A DNA stretch of 64,000 nt from WHSW01 sp963842795 (GTDB lineage Bacteria; Actinomycetota; Thermoleophilia; Solirubrobacterales; 70-9). Of this stretch, positions 37,546 to 47,316 are shown piece by piece. Each line of letters opens with the position of its first letter. Position 1 is the stretch's first letter. A program made the position numbers and the translations under genes. The stretch lies in the NCBI GenBank assembly GCA_963842795.1, contig CAWJHV010000041.1, forward strand, positions 124,001-188,000, written 5' to 3'. Under the pieces are notes generated by a model. It was given only the letters and a program-made list of their open reading frames with translations. It had not been told where the DNA came from and did not search any database.

Positions 37546-38000
37546 ATGACCGAGCACGCAGCCTCGCCGCCCGTCCGCCTCACGCCGCCTCTGCCGGCTC
37601 CTGGACCCTGTTGCAGAAGGGGGTGCTCGCGATCTGCGTGTTCCAGCTCGGCTGGGCGCTCGCCGGCTTCCTCGCCGAGCCGACCTTCGACTTCGGCGAT
37701 GACGCCGCGACCGAGACCGTCCTCTGGGTCGATTTCAACGGCGTCCACGCGCTCTCCGGCCTGCTGCTGTTTGTGCCGGGGCTGGTGGCAGCGACCCGGC
37801 CCGCGTGGGCGCTGCTGTACGCGTTCGCCGCGGCGGGAGCGCTGATCGCCACCGGCCTCTGGGCGCTCGCGAGCACCCAGCCCGCCTACGTGTTCACCTT
37901 TCCCAACAACGAGCGCGACGCGGTTCTGCACCTCGCCACCGGCGCCCTGTTCTGTGGCCTCGGTCTGGTTCAGGCCCGCCGCGACCGCGCCGCGTTGTAG
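37546..38000 (+). CDS. DUF4383-like four-helix membrane protein (one frameshift)
   Basis: A small membrane protein of about 151 residues with four hydrophobic helices (LAICVFQLGWALAGFL, VDFNGVHALSGLLLFVPGLVAAT, WALLYAFAAAGALIATGLWAL, AVLHLATGALFCGLGLVQ). The HALSG and LHL.TG elements match DUF4383 proteins. Here the break near 37590 is a missing base rather than an extra one (restoring GGCC in place of GCC). The ATG follows GGAGAG. Its control region carries the two operators, so it is the probable target of the TetR protein; function unknown. Confidence 0.7.
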
Positions 38001-38926
38001 GCCTCCGCGGCCTCGCGGACCCCCTCGCCGCGCCCCGGGCGCAGCGCCTGGCGCGCGTGCAGGGCGTACAGGCGCCGGTCGTGGCCGGGGAGCACTGCGG
38101 CGGCGAGAGCCCGCAGCGCATAGGGCATGGCCAGCAAGGGGCGCAGCCCCAGCGCCACTGCGGCCCCGTGGTGCTTGCGCAGGTACCGGTCTCGCCCCCG
38201 GTGGAACTCGACCACGCGCCGCTCGCGGGCGGGGAGGTCGGTGGCCAGCTGCTCGTGGTGGACGGCGACGGCGTCGGGGACGTAGAGGACGGTCCAGCCG
38301 GCGTCGCGCAGGCGCTTGGCGAAGTCGGTCTCGTCGGAGTAGACGAAGAAGTCGGAGTCGAGGTAGCCGACGGCCTCGGCGGCCCGGCGGCGGACCAGCA
38401 TCGCCGCCGACTGGACCCAGCCCACCTCCCGCACGTCCCGGCCGCCGCTCTCCGTGACCAGCCACCGGTGCAGGAAGACCGCGCTCGCCAGCGCGGTCGC
38501 CGGGCCGGGCAGCCGCCACGCGCACGGCTGCGGCCCGCCCGCGGGGTCGAGGAGCTGCGCGCCGGCGGCGCCCGCCCGCGGATCCGCGCGCAGCGCCTCG
38601 ACCAGCGCCTCGACCGCGCCGCCGCGCAGCTCGGAGTCCTCGTTGAGCAGCAGGCAGAGCTCGCCGCGGGCCTCGCGCAGGAGCAGGCTGTCGAGCGCCG
38701 CCTTGCCCTCGCGCCGCTCGCGGCGCAGGAGCCGCAGCGGCCCTCCGGGCTCCGACTCGCCGGCTCCCAGGGCCGCGACGGCAGCGGCCGAGCCGTCGTC
38801 GGACGCGTTGTCGACCACCAGGATCTCGCTGTCGAGATGTGCCGGCGCGTGCTCGCGGATCGCCGCCAGACATGCGAGCAGGAGCTCCCGGCCGTTGGTG
38901 TTGACGACGCAGTAGGAGAGATCCAC
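37970..38926 (-). CDS. Family 2 glycosyltransferase
   Basis: A 318-residue GT-A type enzyme. The N-terminus LSYCVVNTNGRELLLACLAAI and ILVVDNASDDGSAAAV form the nucleotide-sugar binding site. LCLLLNEDSEL gives the acidic metal-binding motif, and FVYSDETDFAKRLRDAGW the acceptor-side motif typical of rhamnosyltransferase-like GT2 enzymes. The C-terminal part is basic and may be membrane associated. It overlaps the convergent DUF4383 gene by 31 bases and is divergent from the GT4 gene. Confidence 0.87.
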   Translation of the reverse strand: MDLSYCVVNTNGRELLLACLAAIREHAPAHLDSEILVVDNASDDGSAAAVAALGAGESEPGGPLRLLRRERREGKAALDSLLLREARGELCLLLNEDSELRGGAVEALVEALRADPRAGAAGAQLLDPAGGPQPCAWRLPGPATALASAVFLHRWLVTESGGRDVREVGWVQSAAMLVRRRAAEAVGYLDSDFFVYSDETDFAKRLRDAGWTVLYVPDAVAVHHEQLATDLPARERRVVEFHRGRDRYLRKHHGAAVALGLRPLLAMPYALRALAAAVLPGHDRRLYALHARQALRPGRGEGVREAAEAYNAARSRRA

Positions 38927-38943
38927 CGGAAGAATCGTTCCTG

Positions 38944-40056
38944 ATGCGCGTCCAGGTCGTCGACCCCCCGGCGTTCACGCCGCCCTACGACCGCGCCCTG
39001 TGCGCGGCGCTCGCCGCCGCCGGGGCGGAGGTCGAGCTGGTTACGAGCCGGTTCGAGTACGGCCCGGTCGCCAGTCCCCGGCGGCTATCGAGGTGAGCCG
39101 AGCTCTTCTACCGCCGCTCGACCCGGCGCGGGCTCGAGGCGCCCGGGCGCCGGGGCCTGCGGCTGGCCGAGCACGTGCCCGGCATGCGGCGGCTGCGCAG
39201 CCCATGCGCGCGCCGCCGACCTCGTCCACCTGCAATGGCTGAGCGTCCCCGACCTCGACCGCTTCCTGCTCCCGGGCCGGCCGCGGGCGTTCACGGTCCA
39301 CTACCCGCTGCCCGGCTCGTCGCCGGGCGCTCGCGCGCCAGCGAGCCCTGCTCTCGCGCATGGACGCCGTCGATCGCCCACTCCGAGCACGGCGCCGCCG
39401 AGCTGCGCTCGCTGCTCGACGATCCGGCGACGCGTGCACCGGATTGCGCACGGGGCGTTCGTCCATCTCACCGAGCAGGCCGACGAGCGGCCGCTGCCGC
39501 CGGAGCTCGCGGCGGTCGAGGGCCCCGTGGTGCTCTGCTTCGGCCTCGTGCGGCCGTACAAGGGCGTGGACGTGCTGCTCGAGGCCTTCCGCGAGCGTCG
39601 AGGGCGCCGAGCTCTGGGTGGTCGGGATGCCGCGCATGGACATGGAGCCGCTGCGACGCGCTCGCCGAGCGCTGTGCCGGGACCGTGCGCTTCGTCGACC
39701 GGTTCATCACCGACCCGGAGATCCCCGCCTACTTCCGGCGCGCCGACGTGGTCGCGCTGCCCTACCGGCAGATCGAGCAGTCGGGCGTGCTGTACACGGC
39801 GCTGGCGTTCGGCAACGCAATCGTCGCCAGCTCCGTCGGCGGCTTCACCGAGGTCGGTGAGCGCGACGGCGCCGTGCGCCTGGTGCCGCCCGGCGACCCG
39901 GGGCCGCTGGCCGACGTGCTCACGACCCTGATCGCCGACCCGACCGCCCGCGCCGAGCTCGCGGCCGCCGCCGCCCGCGCGGCCGCCGGCCCGTATTCGT
40001 GGGACGACGTCGCCGCGCGCACCCTCGACCTCTACCGCCGCCTGATCCGGGGATGA
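38944..40056 (+). CDS. Family 4 glycosyltransferase (many frameshifts)
   Basis: Joined across at least eight one-base errors, this is a GT-B fold enzyme. The N-terminal domain reads MRVQVVDPPAFTPPYDRAL, then SELFYRRSTRRG, ADLVHLQWLSVPDLDRF and MDAVIAHSEHGAAELRSLL. The C-terminal UDP/GDP-sugar domain reads VVLCFGLVRPYKGVDVLLEAF, GAELWVVGMPRMDM, FITDPEIPAYFRRADVVALPYR and SGVLYTALAFGNAIVASSVGGFTEVG. The errors cluster between 39070 and 39670; three fall within 30 bases near 39080. From 39690 to the stop the frame is intact. All motifs survive, so I regard it as a functional gene badly sequenced rather than a pseudogene. Confidence 0.75.
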
Positions 40057-40063
40057 TCGGCTG

Positions 40064-41190
40064 ATGGGGATCGTCGAGGCCGTCTTCTGGATCGCCGCCG
40101 GGCTGCTCGTCTACACCCACGTCGGGTATCCGCTCGTGCTCGCGCTGATCGCCCGGTTGCGTGCGCCGCGGCCCGCGCCGGCGCTCGGCGAGCTGCCCTC
40201 GGTCTCGCTGATCGTCGCCGCCCACGACGAGGAGCCGGTGATCGAGGCCAAGGTTGCGAACGCGCTCGCGCTCGACTACCCGCGCGAGCTGCTCGAGGTG
40301 ATCGTCGCCTCCGACGGCTCGGCCGACCGCACGGTCGAGCTCGCCCGCGCGGGCGGGGCAGACCGCGTGCTCGAGCTCCAGCGCCGCGGCAAGGTCCCGG
40401 CCCAGAACGCGGGCGCCGCCGAGGCCCGTGGCGAGCTGCTCGCGTTCAGCGACGCGAACGCCGACTGGAACCGCGACGCGCTGCGCGAGCTGGTCGCGCC
40501 GTTCGGCGATCCGCACGTCGGCTATGCCTGCGGCCAGGCGCGCTTCGTCGATCAGGGCGGCTCGAATCAGGAGGGCGTCTACTGGCGCCTCGAGCTCGCG
40601 GTCAGGGCGACTCGAGTCCGACCTCGGCGGGGTGACCGCCGGCAACGGCGCGATCTACGCCGTCCGCCGCGCAGGCCTACCTGCCGCTGGGCCCGGCGGC
40701 CAGCCACGACCTCTCGTTTCCGTTCATGCTCACCAAGCGCGGCTGGCGCGCCGTGTACGCCCCGGCAGCAATCTCCGAGGAGAAGCTGGTCGAGACCCTC
40801 GAGGGGGAGTTCGCGCGCAAGCGGAGGATGATGCGCGGGGTCTTCGACGAGGTGGTCCGCGACGGGATGCTCGCGCCGCGCGGCTACGGGGCGATGTACG
40901 CGTTCGAGATCGCGAGCCATCGGGGGCTGCGATACGCCTCGCCGTTGCTGCACCTGGTCGCGCTGGCCGCGAACGCCGCCCTGCTCGGCACCTCGGCGCT
41001 CTACGTGGCCACGTTCGCGGTTCAGCTGGCCCTCCTCGGCGCGGCCGCGCTCGCCGGCGCGGTGCCGGCGCGGCCGCTGCTCCTGGCGCGCTACTACGTG
41101 CTCGTCACCGCGTCGATCGCCGCCGGGCTGTGGGACCGGATCCGGCTCGGCACCCCGGGCGCCTGGGAGAAGGCCGAGGGGACGCGGTGA
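40064..41190 (+). CDS. Membrane-bound family 2 glycosyltransferase (two frameshifts)
   Basis: The protein of about 374 residues starts with a transmembrane helix (AVFWIAAGLLVYTHVGYPLVLALI). A GT2 catalytic domain follows: SVSLIVAAHDEEPVIEAKV, VIVASDGSADRTVELA, FSDANADWNRDALREL and, after two breaks, GVTAGNGAIYAVRR. C-terminal helices follow from about residue 290. Extra bases near 40607 (AGGGCGACT for AGGCGACT) and 40672 split it. The layout resembles processive or polyprenyl-linked sugar transferases of the BcsA/IcaA-like group, with KRRMMRG in place of QxxRW. It overlaps the next gene by GTGA. Confidence 0.83.
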
Positions 41191-41749
41191 CCCGGGCTCT
41201 CGACCTGCTGATCGCCGCCGCCGCCCTGGTCGTCGCCTCGCCGCTGCTCCTGGCGGCCGCGATCGCGATCAAGCTCGACTCCCGCGGGCCGGTGCTCTAC
41301 CGGGCCCGCCGGGTCGGGCGCGACGGCGCCGAGTTCGAGCTCTACAAGCTGCGGACGATGCACAGGGCAACGACCCCGTCGGCGTCGGGACCCCGGTACT
41401 GACGCCGGCGACCCCCGCGTGACCCGGGTCGGCGAACGTGCTGCGGCGGTTCTCGCTCGACGAGCTCCCGAACCTCGTCAACGTGCTCCGCGGGGAGATG
41501 TCGGTGGTCGGGCCGAGGCCGACGCTGGCCGCGCAGGTCGCGCAGTACAACCCGCATCAGCGTCGGCGGCTCGCGGTCAAGCCGGGGCTGACCGGATGGG
41601 CCCAGGTCAACGGCCGTGCGGGGATCCCGTGGGAGGAGCGGATCGAGCTCGACGTCTGGTACGTCGACCACCGCTCGCCGGCGCTCGACCTACGGATCCT
41701 CGCCCGCACGGCCCGCATGCTGGCCACCGGGCACGGCCTCTACGGGTAG
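41187..41749 (+). CDS. Undecaprenyl-phosphate sugar phosphotransferase, catalytic domain only (frameshifts)
   Basis: This WcaJ/PglC-type initiating transferase moves a sugar-1-phosphate onto undecaprenyl phosphate. It has the membrane hairpin LDLLIAAAALVVASPLLLAAAIAIKL, then SRGPVLYRARRVGRDGAEFELYKLRTM, LDELPNLVNVLRGEMSVVGPRPTL and KPGLTGWAQVNGRAGIPWEERI. There is no N-terminal four-helix bundle, so it is the short monotopic form. Compensating one-base errors near 41360, 41403 and 41430 break the middle. It should start the glycan exported by the Wzx/Wzy pair at 29.8-32.9 kb. Confidence 0.87.
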
Positions 41750-41761
41750 CTTGTCGCCGTC

Positions 41762-42289
41762 ATGAGCAAGGCAGAGGTCGGCCTGCGCGACTTTCGCCCC
41801 GGCGACGCCGAGGCGGTGCACCGGTGGTTCAACGACGAGCGGGTGACCGCCGACCTGGTCGGCAGCCGCGACTCGTTCAGCCTCGCCGACGCCGTCGGCT
41901 GGGTGCAGCGGGCGATCGACGCCTCGACCGACCGCAAATGGGCGATCACGATCGACGGCGCCGACGACGCGGTCGGGTTCGTCGCCCTCTTCGGCCTCGC
42001 GCGCGAGCTCGGTCCCGAGCTGGCGGTGCTCGTCGGCGACCCCTCGGCATGGGGCCGCGGCGTTGCCCGCGAGGCCGAGCGACAGGCCTGCAACCGCGCC
42101 TTCTCCGAGCACGGGGCGCACCGCATCCACGCCGAGATCCCGGCCACGAACGAGGCGGCGCAGAGGGTCGTCACGTTCCTCGGCTTCCGGTGCGAGGGGG
42201 TGATGCGGGCGGCGATCCGCCGCGGCGATCAACGGATCGACAATCAGGTCTGGGGCCTGCTGCCCGAGGACTTCACCGGGTGGGACTAG
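41762..42289 (+). CDS. GNAT family N-acetyltransferase
   Basis: A 175-residue acetyltransferase of the RimJ/RimL type. It starts LRDFRPGDAEAVHRWFNDERV, contains the acetyl-CoA pyrophosphate loop WGRGVAREAERQACNRAF, and ends with HAEIPATNEAAQRVVTFLGFRCEGVMR. In this neighbourhood it may acetylate an amino sugar of the glycan, but protein targets are equally possible. The frame is intact. Confidence 0.83.
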   Translation: MSKAEVGLRDFRPGDAEAVHRWFNDERVTADLVGSRDSFSLADAVGWVQRAIDASTDRKWAITIDGADDAVGFVALFGLARELGPELAVLVGDPSAWGRGVAREAERQACNRAFSEHGAHRIHAEIPATNEAAQRVVTFLGFRCEGVMRAAIRRGDQRIDNQVWGLLPEDFTGWD

Positions 42290-43240
42290 AGCCGCACGGC
42301 GACCCGACGCCCGCGAGCGCCGAGCTGATCGCCGATCGCGGCGCCGCCGCCGAGAGCGACGACTTCTTCCGCTGCGCCGCCTTCCTCGCGGCCGAGGGCG
42401 TCACCCACACCCTCCGGGTCCTCTCGGGCGGGCGCGCGGCGCTCGTGCCGCTGATCGTCCGCGAGATCGGGGGCTCGGAGCGCCACGACGCAACCTCGCC
42501 CTACGGCTATCCGGGCGCCACCGTGGTCGGCGAGGGGCCGGTGCCGGCGGCGGCCGAGGTCGACTGGTCGCACACCGGCCTGGTCAGCGTCTTCGCCCGC
42601 GAGCGCCTCGCCGGCAAGCCCTGGCTCGCCGGCGCCCCCGAGCGGTCGCAGGTCCTCGTCCACGATCCAGGCCTGCCCCGCCGGCTGCGCCCGAGGCTCG
42701 CCGAGCAGATCCGCGCCAACGGTCGCCGGGGCTGGAGCGTCGAGCTGCTCGCCGGCCCCGAGTCGCCACGCGGCGAACGCGACGCGTTCGCCGCCGCGTA
42801 CGAGCAGACGATGCACCGCGCCGCCGCCGCCGAGCGCTACTTCTTCTCCCGCGACTACCTCGACGCTGCCCTCTCGTTTCCGCGCAGCTGGCTCGTCGTC
42901 GCTCGCCGCGACGGTGAGGTGGGCGCCGGCGCGATCGTCGCGACGAGCGACTCGATCCTCCATTACTTCCTCGGCGGCACCGCGGACCCGGCGCGCGACG
43001 ATTCGCCGTTCAAGAACGTGGTCGTCGGCGATGCTCGACCTCGCCGACGAGCTCGGGCTGCCGCTCAACCTCGGCGGCGGGGTCACCGCCGGCGACGGGC
43101 TGGAGGCGTTCAAGCGCGGGTTCGCCAACACCGGGCTCGCCTTTCACACCCAGGAGGTCGTCTGCGACCCGGACGAGTACGAGCGCCTCGGCCGCGACTC
43201 CCGCGCACCGGAAGGGTTCTTCCCGGCCTACCGCGCCTGA
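42280..43240 (+). CDS. FemAB/BioF2-like acyltransferase (one frameshift)
   Basis: About 320 residues with a double GNAT-like fold. TSPYGYPGATV lies early, RGWSVELLAGP and FAAAYEQTMHRAAAAERYFFSRDYL in the middle, and GAIVATSDSILHYFLGGTADPARDDSPFKNVV late. These are typical of the BioF2-like proteins of polysaccharide clusters and resemble peptidoglycan-bridge FemAB enzymes. One extra base near 43030 separates the C-terminal LADELGLPLNLGGG part. The GTG start overlaps the preceding stop by ten bases. A role in transferring an amino acid or acyl group to a glycan precursor is inference. Confidence 0.75.
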
Positions 43241-43244
43241 CCGC

Positions 43245-44469
43245 TCAACCGTTCGAGACGCCCCCGCCACCGCCCGTGCCGCCGTTGGGCGGCGGAGGCT
43301 CCTGCGGCGGCTCGGGGCCGCCGAACTGCTCGATCCGCTCCGCGACCATGCGGCGGATCTCGGGGACCTGGCGCTCGAGCCCGTCCCCCGGACACGCCGT
43401 GAGCCCGATCGTCCCGTGGCCGATCACCTTCTTCAGCCGCACGTGGCGACCCTTGCGGTAGCGACTCAGCTCACCGCCCGCCGAGACCAGGGTCGTGCTG
43501 CCGGCGGCGGAGATCCCGTGGATCGAGAGCTTCCAGGCGAGGTAGTCGACGATCGCCTTCTCTGTCTCCGGGCTGATTCCAAGCTTGGTGTGGGTGCCGA
43601 TCGCCGCGATCGCCGTCGTCTGCGCGTTGAAGCCCTGCGCCTGGGCGCCGACGATCGGCTTCTTCATCCCTCCGGCCCGCCCGGCGTACAGGGTGCCGAA
43701 GCGGTCGACGAGCGCCTGGTAGCCGATGTCGTTCCAGCCGTTGGCGTTGCGGTGATAGCGGCAGATCCCGAGCACGATTCCCGGCGCCTCCTTTGGCGTG
43801 TAGTCGTTCGCGGTCACGGTGTGGTGGACCACTCCCGCCTTGACCTCGCCCATCACCGGTCCCGTCCGTGGCTTGCACCCGCCCTCGGACTTGCTCGCCC
43901 CCCACTCGCTGCGGGGGACGATCTGCGGTCGGGGCGCCAGCGCGTCGGCCTGCGGCTCGAGCGCCCCGGAGACCGAGATGAAGGCGGAGTTGATCGCGCT
44001 GCGGGCCCCGCTCAGGAGCCCGCCGAGGGCCGTCGTCGTGCCGGAGACGTTGACGTAGTGGAGGGTGCCCGTCGGCCGCCAGCCGCGGGCGCGGAGCTGG
44101 AGCTCGTCGGCGCCGCCGACGTAGACGGGGTTGCCGTCCTCGGTCTCGACCCACCCGCTCCACTCGCCGCCGGAGTCGCGCACTCGGAACTCGAGCGGGC
44201 GCATCTCGCGGGCGAGGCCGACGAGGTCGAAGCGCTTCGGGGCGACGACCGTCGGCGAGCGGTAGCTGACCGGGCCCGCCGCCGGCGCGTGCCTCTCGCC
44301 GGTCGCGCTTGGCCGCCGGCAGCCCCGGCGCCGGCGCGACTCGCGGCAGCGCCTGCTCGAAGTCGACCGCCTCGGGGATGTAGATCTGCGAGGAGAGCGC
44401 CGGCGCGGCGACATAGCCCACCGCCGCCACGGCCAGCGCCAGCACCAGGTATCGCAATCTGATCGCCAC
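43245..44469 (-). CDS. Exported N-acetylmuramoyl-L-alanine amidase/PGRP-type protein (one frameshift)
   Basis: A signal peptide or anchor (YLVLALAVAAVGYVAAPALS) is followed by a domain of about 120 residues (RFDLVGLAREMRPLEFRVRD, GGEWSGWVETED) common in front of actinobacterial amidases. The Amidase_2/PGRP domain follows: IVPRSEWGASKSEGG, GEVKAGVVHHTVTAND, YHRNANGWNDIGYQALVDRFGTLYAGR, and IGHGTIGLTACPGDGL. The zinc ligands expected at the VHHT His and the TACPG Cys are present. One extra base near 44305 breaks the linker after the signal. The Gly-rich tail ends GGGVSNG. It probably trims the cell wall outside the membrane. Confidence 0.85.
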
Positions 44470-44662
44470 CAACTACTCGAACACGTCCCCTCGGCCTCCG
44501 ATTCGCGCTGCAGGCCACGATGCCTGCGCGTGCGTACGCAGCACGCTGAGCTTGGACAAAGCGCCCGATCGGTGCCCCACGGTGGCAGATTTGCAGGGAT
44601 TTCGTCAGACGCGGCAGAACGCGAGGCCGTAGCCGGTCAGTCCCGGCGGACGAGGTGCCGTT
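44470..44662. other. Intergenic stretch, nothing assigned
   Basis: About 190 bases between the amidase start and the end of the DUF3105 gene, both on the minus strand. I see no ORF, tRNA or strong hairpin. The amidase promoter must lie here or in the adjacent bases. Confidence 0.3.
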
Positions 44663-45424
44663 CTAGCCGGTGACGATCGGGACCTGGGCTTCCGGGCCCA
44701 GACCTCGATAGGTATCGCGGAAGTCGCGTATCGCGTCGAGGGTCGCCGCGCCCTTGTAGCTCTTGCATCCCATGAGCTGCGTCCAGGCGGTGACGGCGAC
44801 CTCGTACGGCATGTCCGCGTTGGGGAAGAAGAGGACCCCGGGCGCGTTCTCGTCGAAGACGCCCTTGAGCGCCAGCTGGTCGGCCTCGGAGAGGTCGGGC
44901 GAGTACTGGATCTCGACGCGGCCGTGCTCCATCGAGTGGACGACGTACCAGGGTGCCGGTTGCACCGCAGTAGGCGCCGTCGGCCTGCTGCTCGGGATTG
45001 TGGTCGCCCGAGGTCGGCGGGTTGGTGCCGTAGTCGGGGATCTCGCTCTCCTTGGTGACGTGGTTGGCGCCCTCGTCGGGGAGGTCGAGCTCAGCTCGCA
45101 TCCCGCGGCGGCGGCGGCCTTCTGCAGGTCACCCTGACGGAGCGGAGGCGGCGGGGTGCCCTTGCGCCCGTCGGGGGTGACCCCGTGGAGGAAGCCGCTG
45201 TTGACCTGGATGTGAGCGGCCTCGGGGATGTCCTGGCCGTTGACCTGGTCGGTGTCGTCGCCGCCGCTTGCGATCACGACGCCGATCCCGACGACCACGG
45301 CGAGCGCCAGCACCCCGGCGGCGACGTAGCCGAAGATCAGCCGCCGGCGCGCGGCGTCGGTCGCCGCCTTCTCCGCCGCCACGCGCTCGGCGCGGCGGCG
45401 CTCTCGTTCCGACTTGCTCGACAT
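44663..45424 (-). CDS. DUF3105 membrane-anchored protein (two compensating frameshifts)
   Basis: The N-terminus is strongly charged (MSSKSERERRRAERVAAEKA), followed by a transmembrane helix (IFGYVAAGVLALAVVVGIGVVI). The outside domain reads GANHVTKESEIPDYGTNPPTSGDHNP, YVVHSMEHGRVEIQYSPDLSE and FPNADMPYEVAVTAWTQLMGCKSY. The NPPTSG.H and SxEHGxV motifs with conserved histidines define DUF3105, which is exported and uncharacterised. A missing base near 45095 and an extra base near 44963 put the segment between them in a different frame. Confidence 0.8.
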   Translation of the reverse strand: MSSKSERERRRAERVAAEKAATDAARRRLIFGYVAAGVLALAVVVGIGVVIASGGDDTDQVNGQDIPEAAHIQVNSGFLHGVTPDGRKGTPPPPLRQGDLQKAAAAAGCELSSTSPTRAPTTSPRRARSPTTAPTRRPRATTIPSSRPTAPTAVQPAPWYVVHSMEHGRVEIQYSPDLSEADQLALKGVFDENAPGVLFFPNADMPYEVAVTAWTQLMGCKSYKGAATLDAIRDFRDTYRGLGPEAQVPIVTG

Positions 45425-45489
45425 CGGCGAGGCAGGGTAGCGGAGAACCTTCAGCCGGCCTCAAAGGCGCCGGCCGGCGCAGCGGTGGC

Positions 45490-46330
45490 TCAGGAACCGG
45501 CGCCGGCGGCGCTGGAAGCGGTCGCTTCGGCGTAGACCTCGGCGACGAACTCGGCGAGCTCGTGGTCGAGCCGCCCCGGGTTCACCCGCCACTCGAAGAT
45601 CGACTCGGCGTTCACGAGCCGCGCCCGCGGCAGCTCCTCGGCGAGCATGTCGGAGTCGGTGAACGGGTGCAGCGGGTCGGCCGGATGGCCGATCACGAGG
45701 GTCGGCAGGGTGATCAGCTCGCGCTCCTCGCGCGGCGGCGCGGTGCGCCCAAACAGCAGGCCCTCGAGCACGGCCTCGGAGGCCTCCGGGGGCCGGCGGG
45801 TCCAGTCGAGCAGGATGTCGACGAGGTAGTTGGATCGCGGGATCCGGTTGGTGACCGCGGCGACGCCGCGGAGCACCGGCTTGGCCACGCGCAGGGTGAT
45901 CAGGATCGGGAGGAAGATCGCCCCGGCGGCGACGAGCGCGTTGTCGAGCACCGGCATCTCGATGAACAGGCCCCGAGCGGTCGCGCGGATGGCGGGTCGC
46001 CATCTCCAGCGCCGCGTTCGCGCCGAGCGAGGTGCCACCGACGATCGGCCGGTCGAGCTCGAGGTGATCGACCAGCGCCGCGATCTGATCGGCGAACGAG
46101 CTCATGCTGTAGGCCCGCATGTCGGTCGGCTTGTCCGAGGCGCCGTGGCCGAGCAGGTCGACGGTGATCACCCGCAGCCCCCGGGAGACCATCTCCGGCG
46201 CCAGGTTGTCGTACATGTGCCGGTTCATGAGCAGCCCATGCACGAGCACCAGCGCCCGGTCGCCCTCCCCCCAGTCGGCGAACGCGATCCGGCGGCCGTT
46301 ATGACGGAACGAGCCCTCCCTGGGCGTCAT
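45490..46330 (-). CDS. Alpha/beta hydrolase (one frameshift)
   Basis: About 280 residues of alpha/beta-hydrolase fold. LVLVHGLLMNRHMYDNLAP gives the oxyanion-hole HG motif, VGGTSLGANAALEMATRHP the nucleophile elbow with Ser, LPTLVIGHPADPLHPF the acid region, and RLVNAESIFEWRVNPGRLDHEL the C-terminal part with the likely catalytic His. An extra base near 45985 breaks it after the elbow. The substrate cannot be predicted; esterases, epoxide hydrolases and haloperoxidase-like enzymes share this pattern. Confidence 0.8.
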
Positions 46331-46361
46331 CGCGGCCAGTCTATTCAGCGCCCCGGCGCGC

Positions 46362-47279
46362 TCAGTCGGCGCGGACGCGCTGCGCCCCGCCGGCCTCGGC
46401 CCGCTCCCACGGCCGCGAGGCCTGGAGCGCCGCGAGCACCGCGCGGGTCGAGGGCGCGCGGTTGAGCGCGTAGAAGTGGATCCCGGGGGCGCCGCCTGCG
46501 AGCAGCTCCTCGCACTGGCGCGCCGCGTAGGCGACCCCGAGCAGCTCCTCGGCCTCCTCGTCGCCGCCCAGCGCTCGCATCGAGTCCTCGAGCTGCTCCG
46601 GGATCGAGGCGTCGCAGAGGTCGCAGATCCGGGCGACCTGGCCGAAGCTCGTGATCGGGATCACCCCGGGGATGATCGGCACGTCGATCCCGATCTCGCG
46701 CGCCGCCGCGACGAAGTCGAAATAGGCGCGGTTGTCGAAGAACAGCTGCGTGATCAGGAAGCTCGCACCAGAGTCGACCTTGGTCTTCAGGTAGGCGAGG
46801 TCCGAGGCCAGGTCGGGAGCCTCGGGGTGCACCTCCGGGAAGCAGGCGCCGCCGATCGTGAACTCGAAGCGCTCGGTGATGAAGCCGGTGAGCTCGGCCG
46901 CCGAGGAGAGCCCGTCGTCGGGCGGCGTGAAGTCGGTTTCGCCCCGCGGTGGATCGCCGCGGAGGGCGAGCACGTTGTCGATCCCGATCCTCTCGAACCG
47001 GTCGAGGATCGCGGCGAGGCCGTCGCGGGTCTCGCCGACGCAGCTCAGGTGGGCCATGACCTCGATCCCGTGGTCGCGCTTGATCCGCTCGGCGATCTCG
47101 ATCGTGCCGTCGCGGGTCGCCCCGCCGGCCCCGTAGGTGACCGAGACGTAGTCGGGACCGAGCGGCTTCAGCGCCTCGACGGTCTCGAACAGCAGATCGA
47201 GGCCGGTCGCGGTCTTCGGGGGAAAGAACTCGACCGAGAACACCGGCCGCTGGGTGGAGAGGAGCTCGTCGATGTGCAT
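46362..47279 (-). CDS. metF: 5,10-methylenetetrahydrofolate reductase
   Basis: A 305-residue TIM-barrel flavoenzyme that makes 5-methyl-THF for methionine synthesis. FSVEFFPPKTATG at the N-terminus carries the catalytic Glu. DYVSVTYGAGGATRDGT, VLALRGDPPRGE, GGACFPEVHPEAPD, FLITQLFFDN and IPIIPGVIPITSFGQ follow the family in order. No frame break. It is divergent from the ABC ATPase gene with 37 bases between starts. A possible promoter lies there but none is clear. Confidence 0.95.
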   Translation of the reverse strand: MHIDELLSTQRPVFSVEFFPPKTATGLDLLFETVEALKPLGPDYVSVTYGAGGATRDGTIEIAERIKRDHGIEVMAHLSCVGETRDGLAAILDRFERIGIDNVLALRGDPPRGETDFTPPDDGLSSAAELTGFITERFEFTIGGACFPEVHPEAPDLASDLAYLKTKVDSGASFLITQLFFDNRAYFDFVAAAREIGIDVPIIPGVIPITSFGQVARICDLCDASIPEQLEDSMRALGGDEEAEELLGVAYAARQCEELLAGGAPGIHFYALNRAPSTRAVLAALQASRPWERAEAGGAQRVRAD

Positions 47280-47316
47280 TTCGGCGCTGGATGGTAGAGC
47301 GCTTAGACTGATTCGG

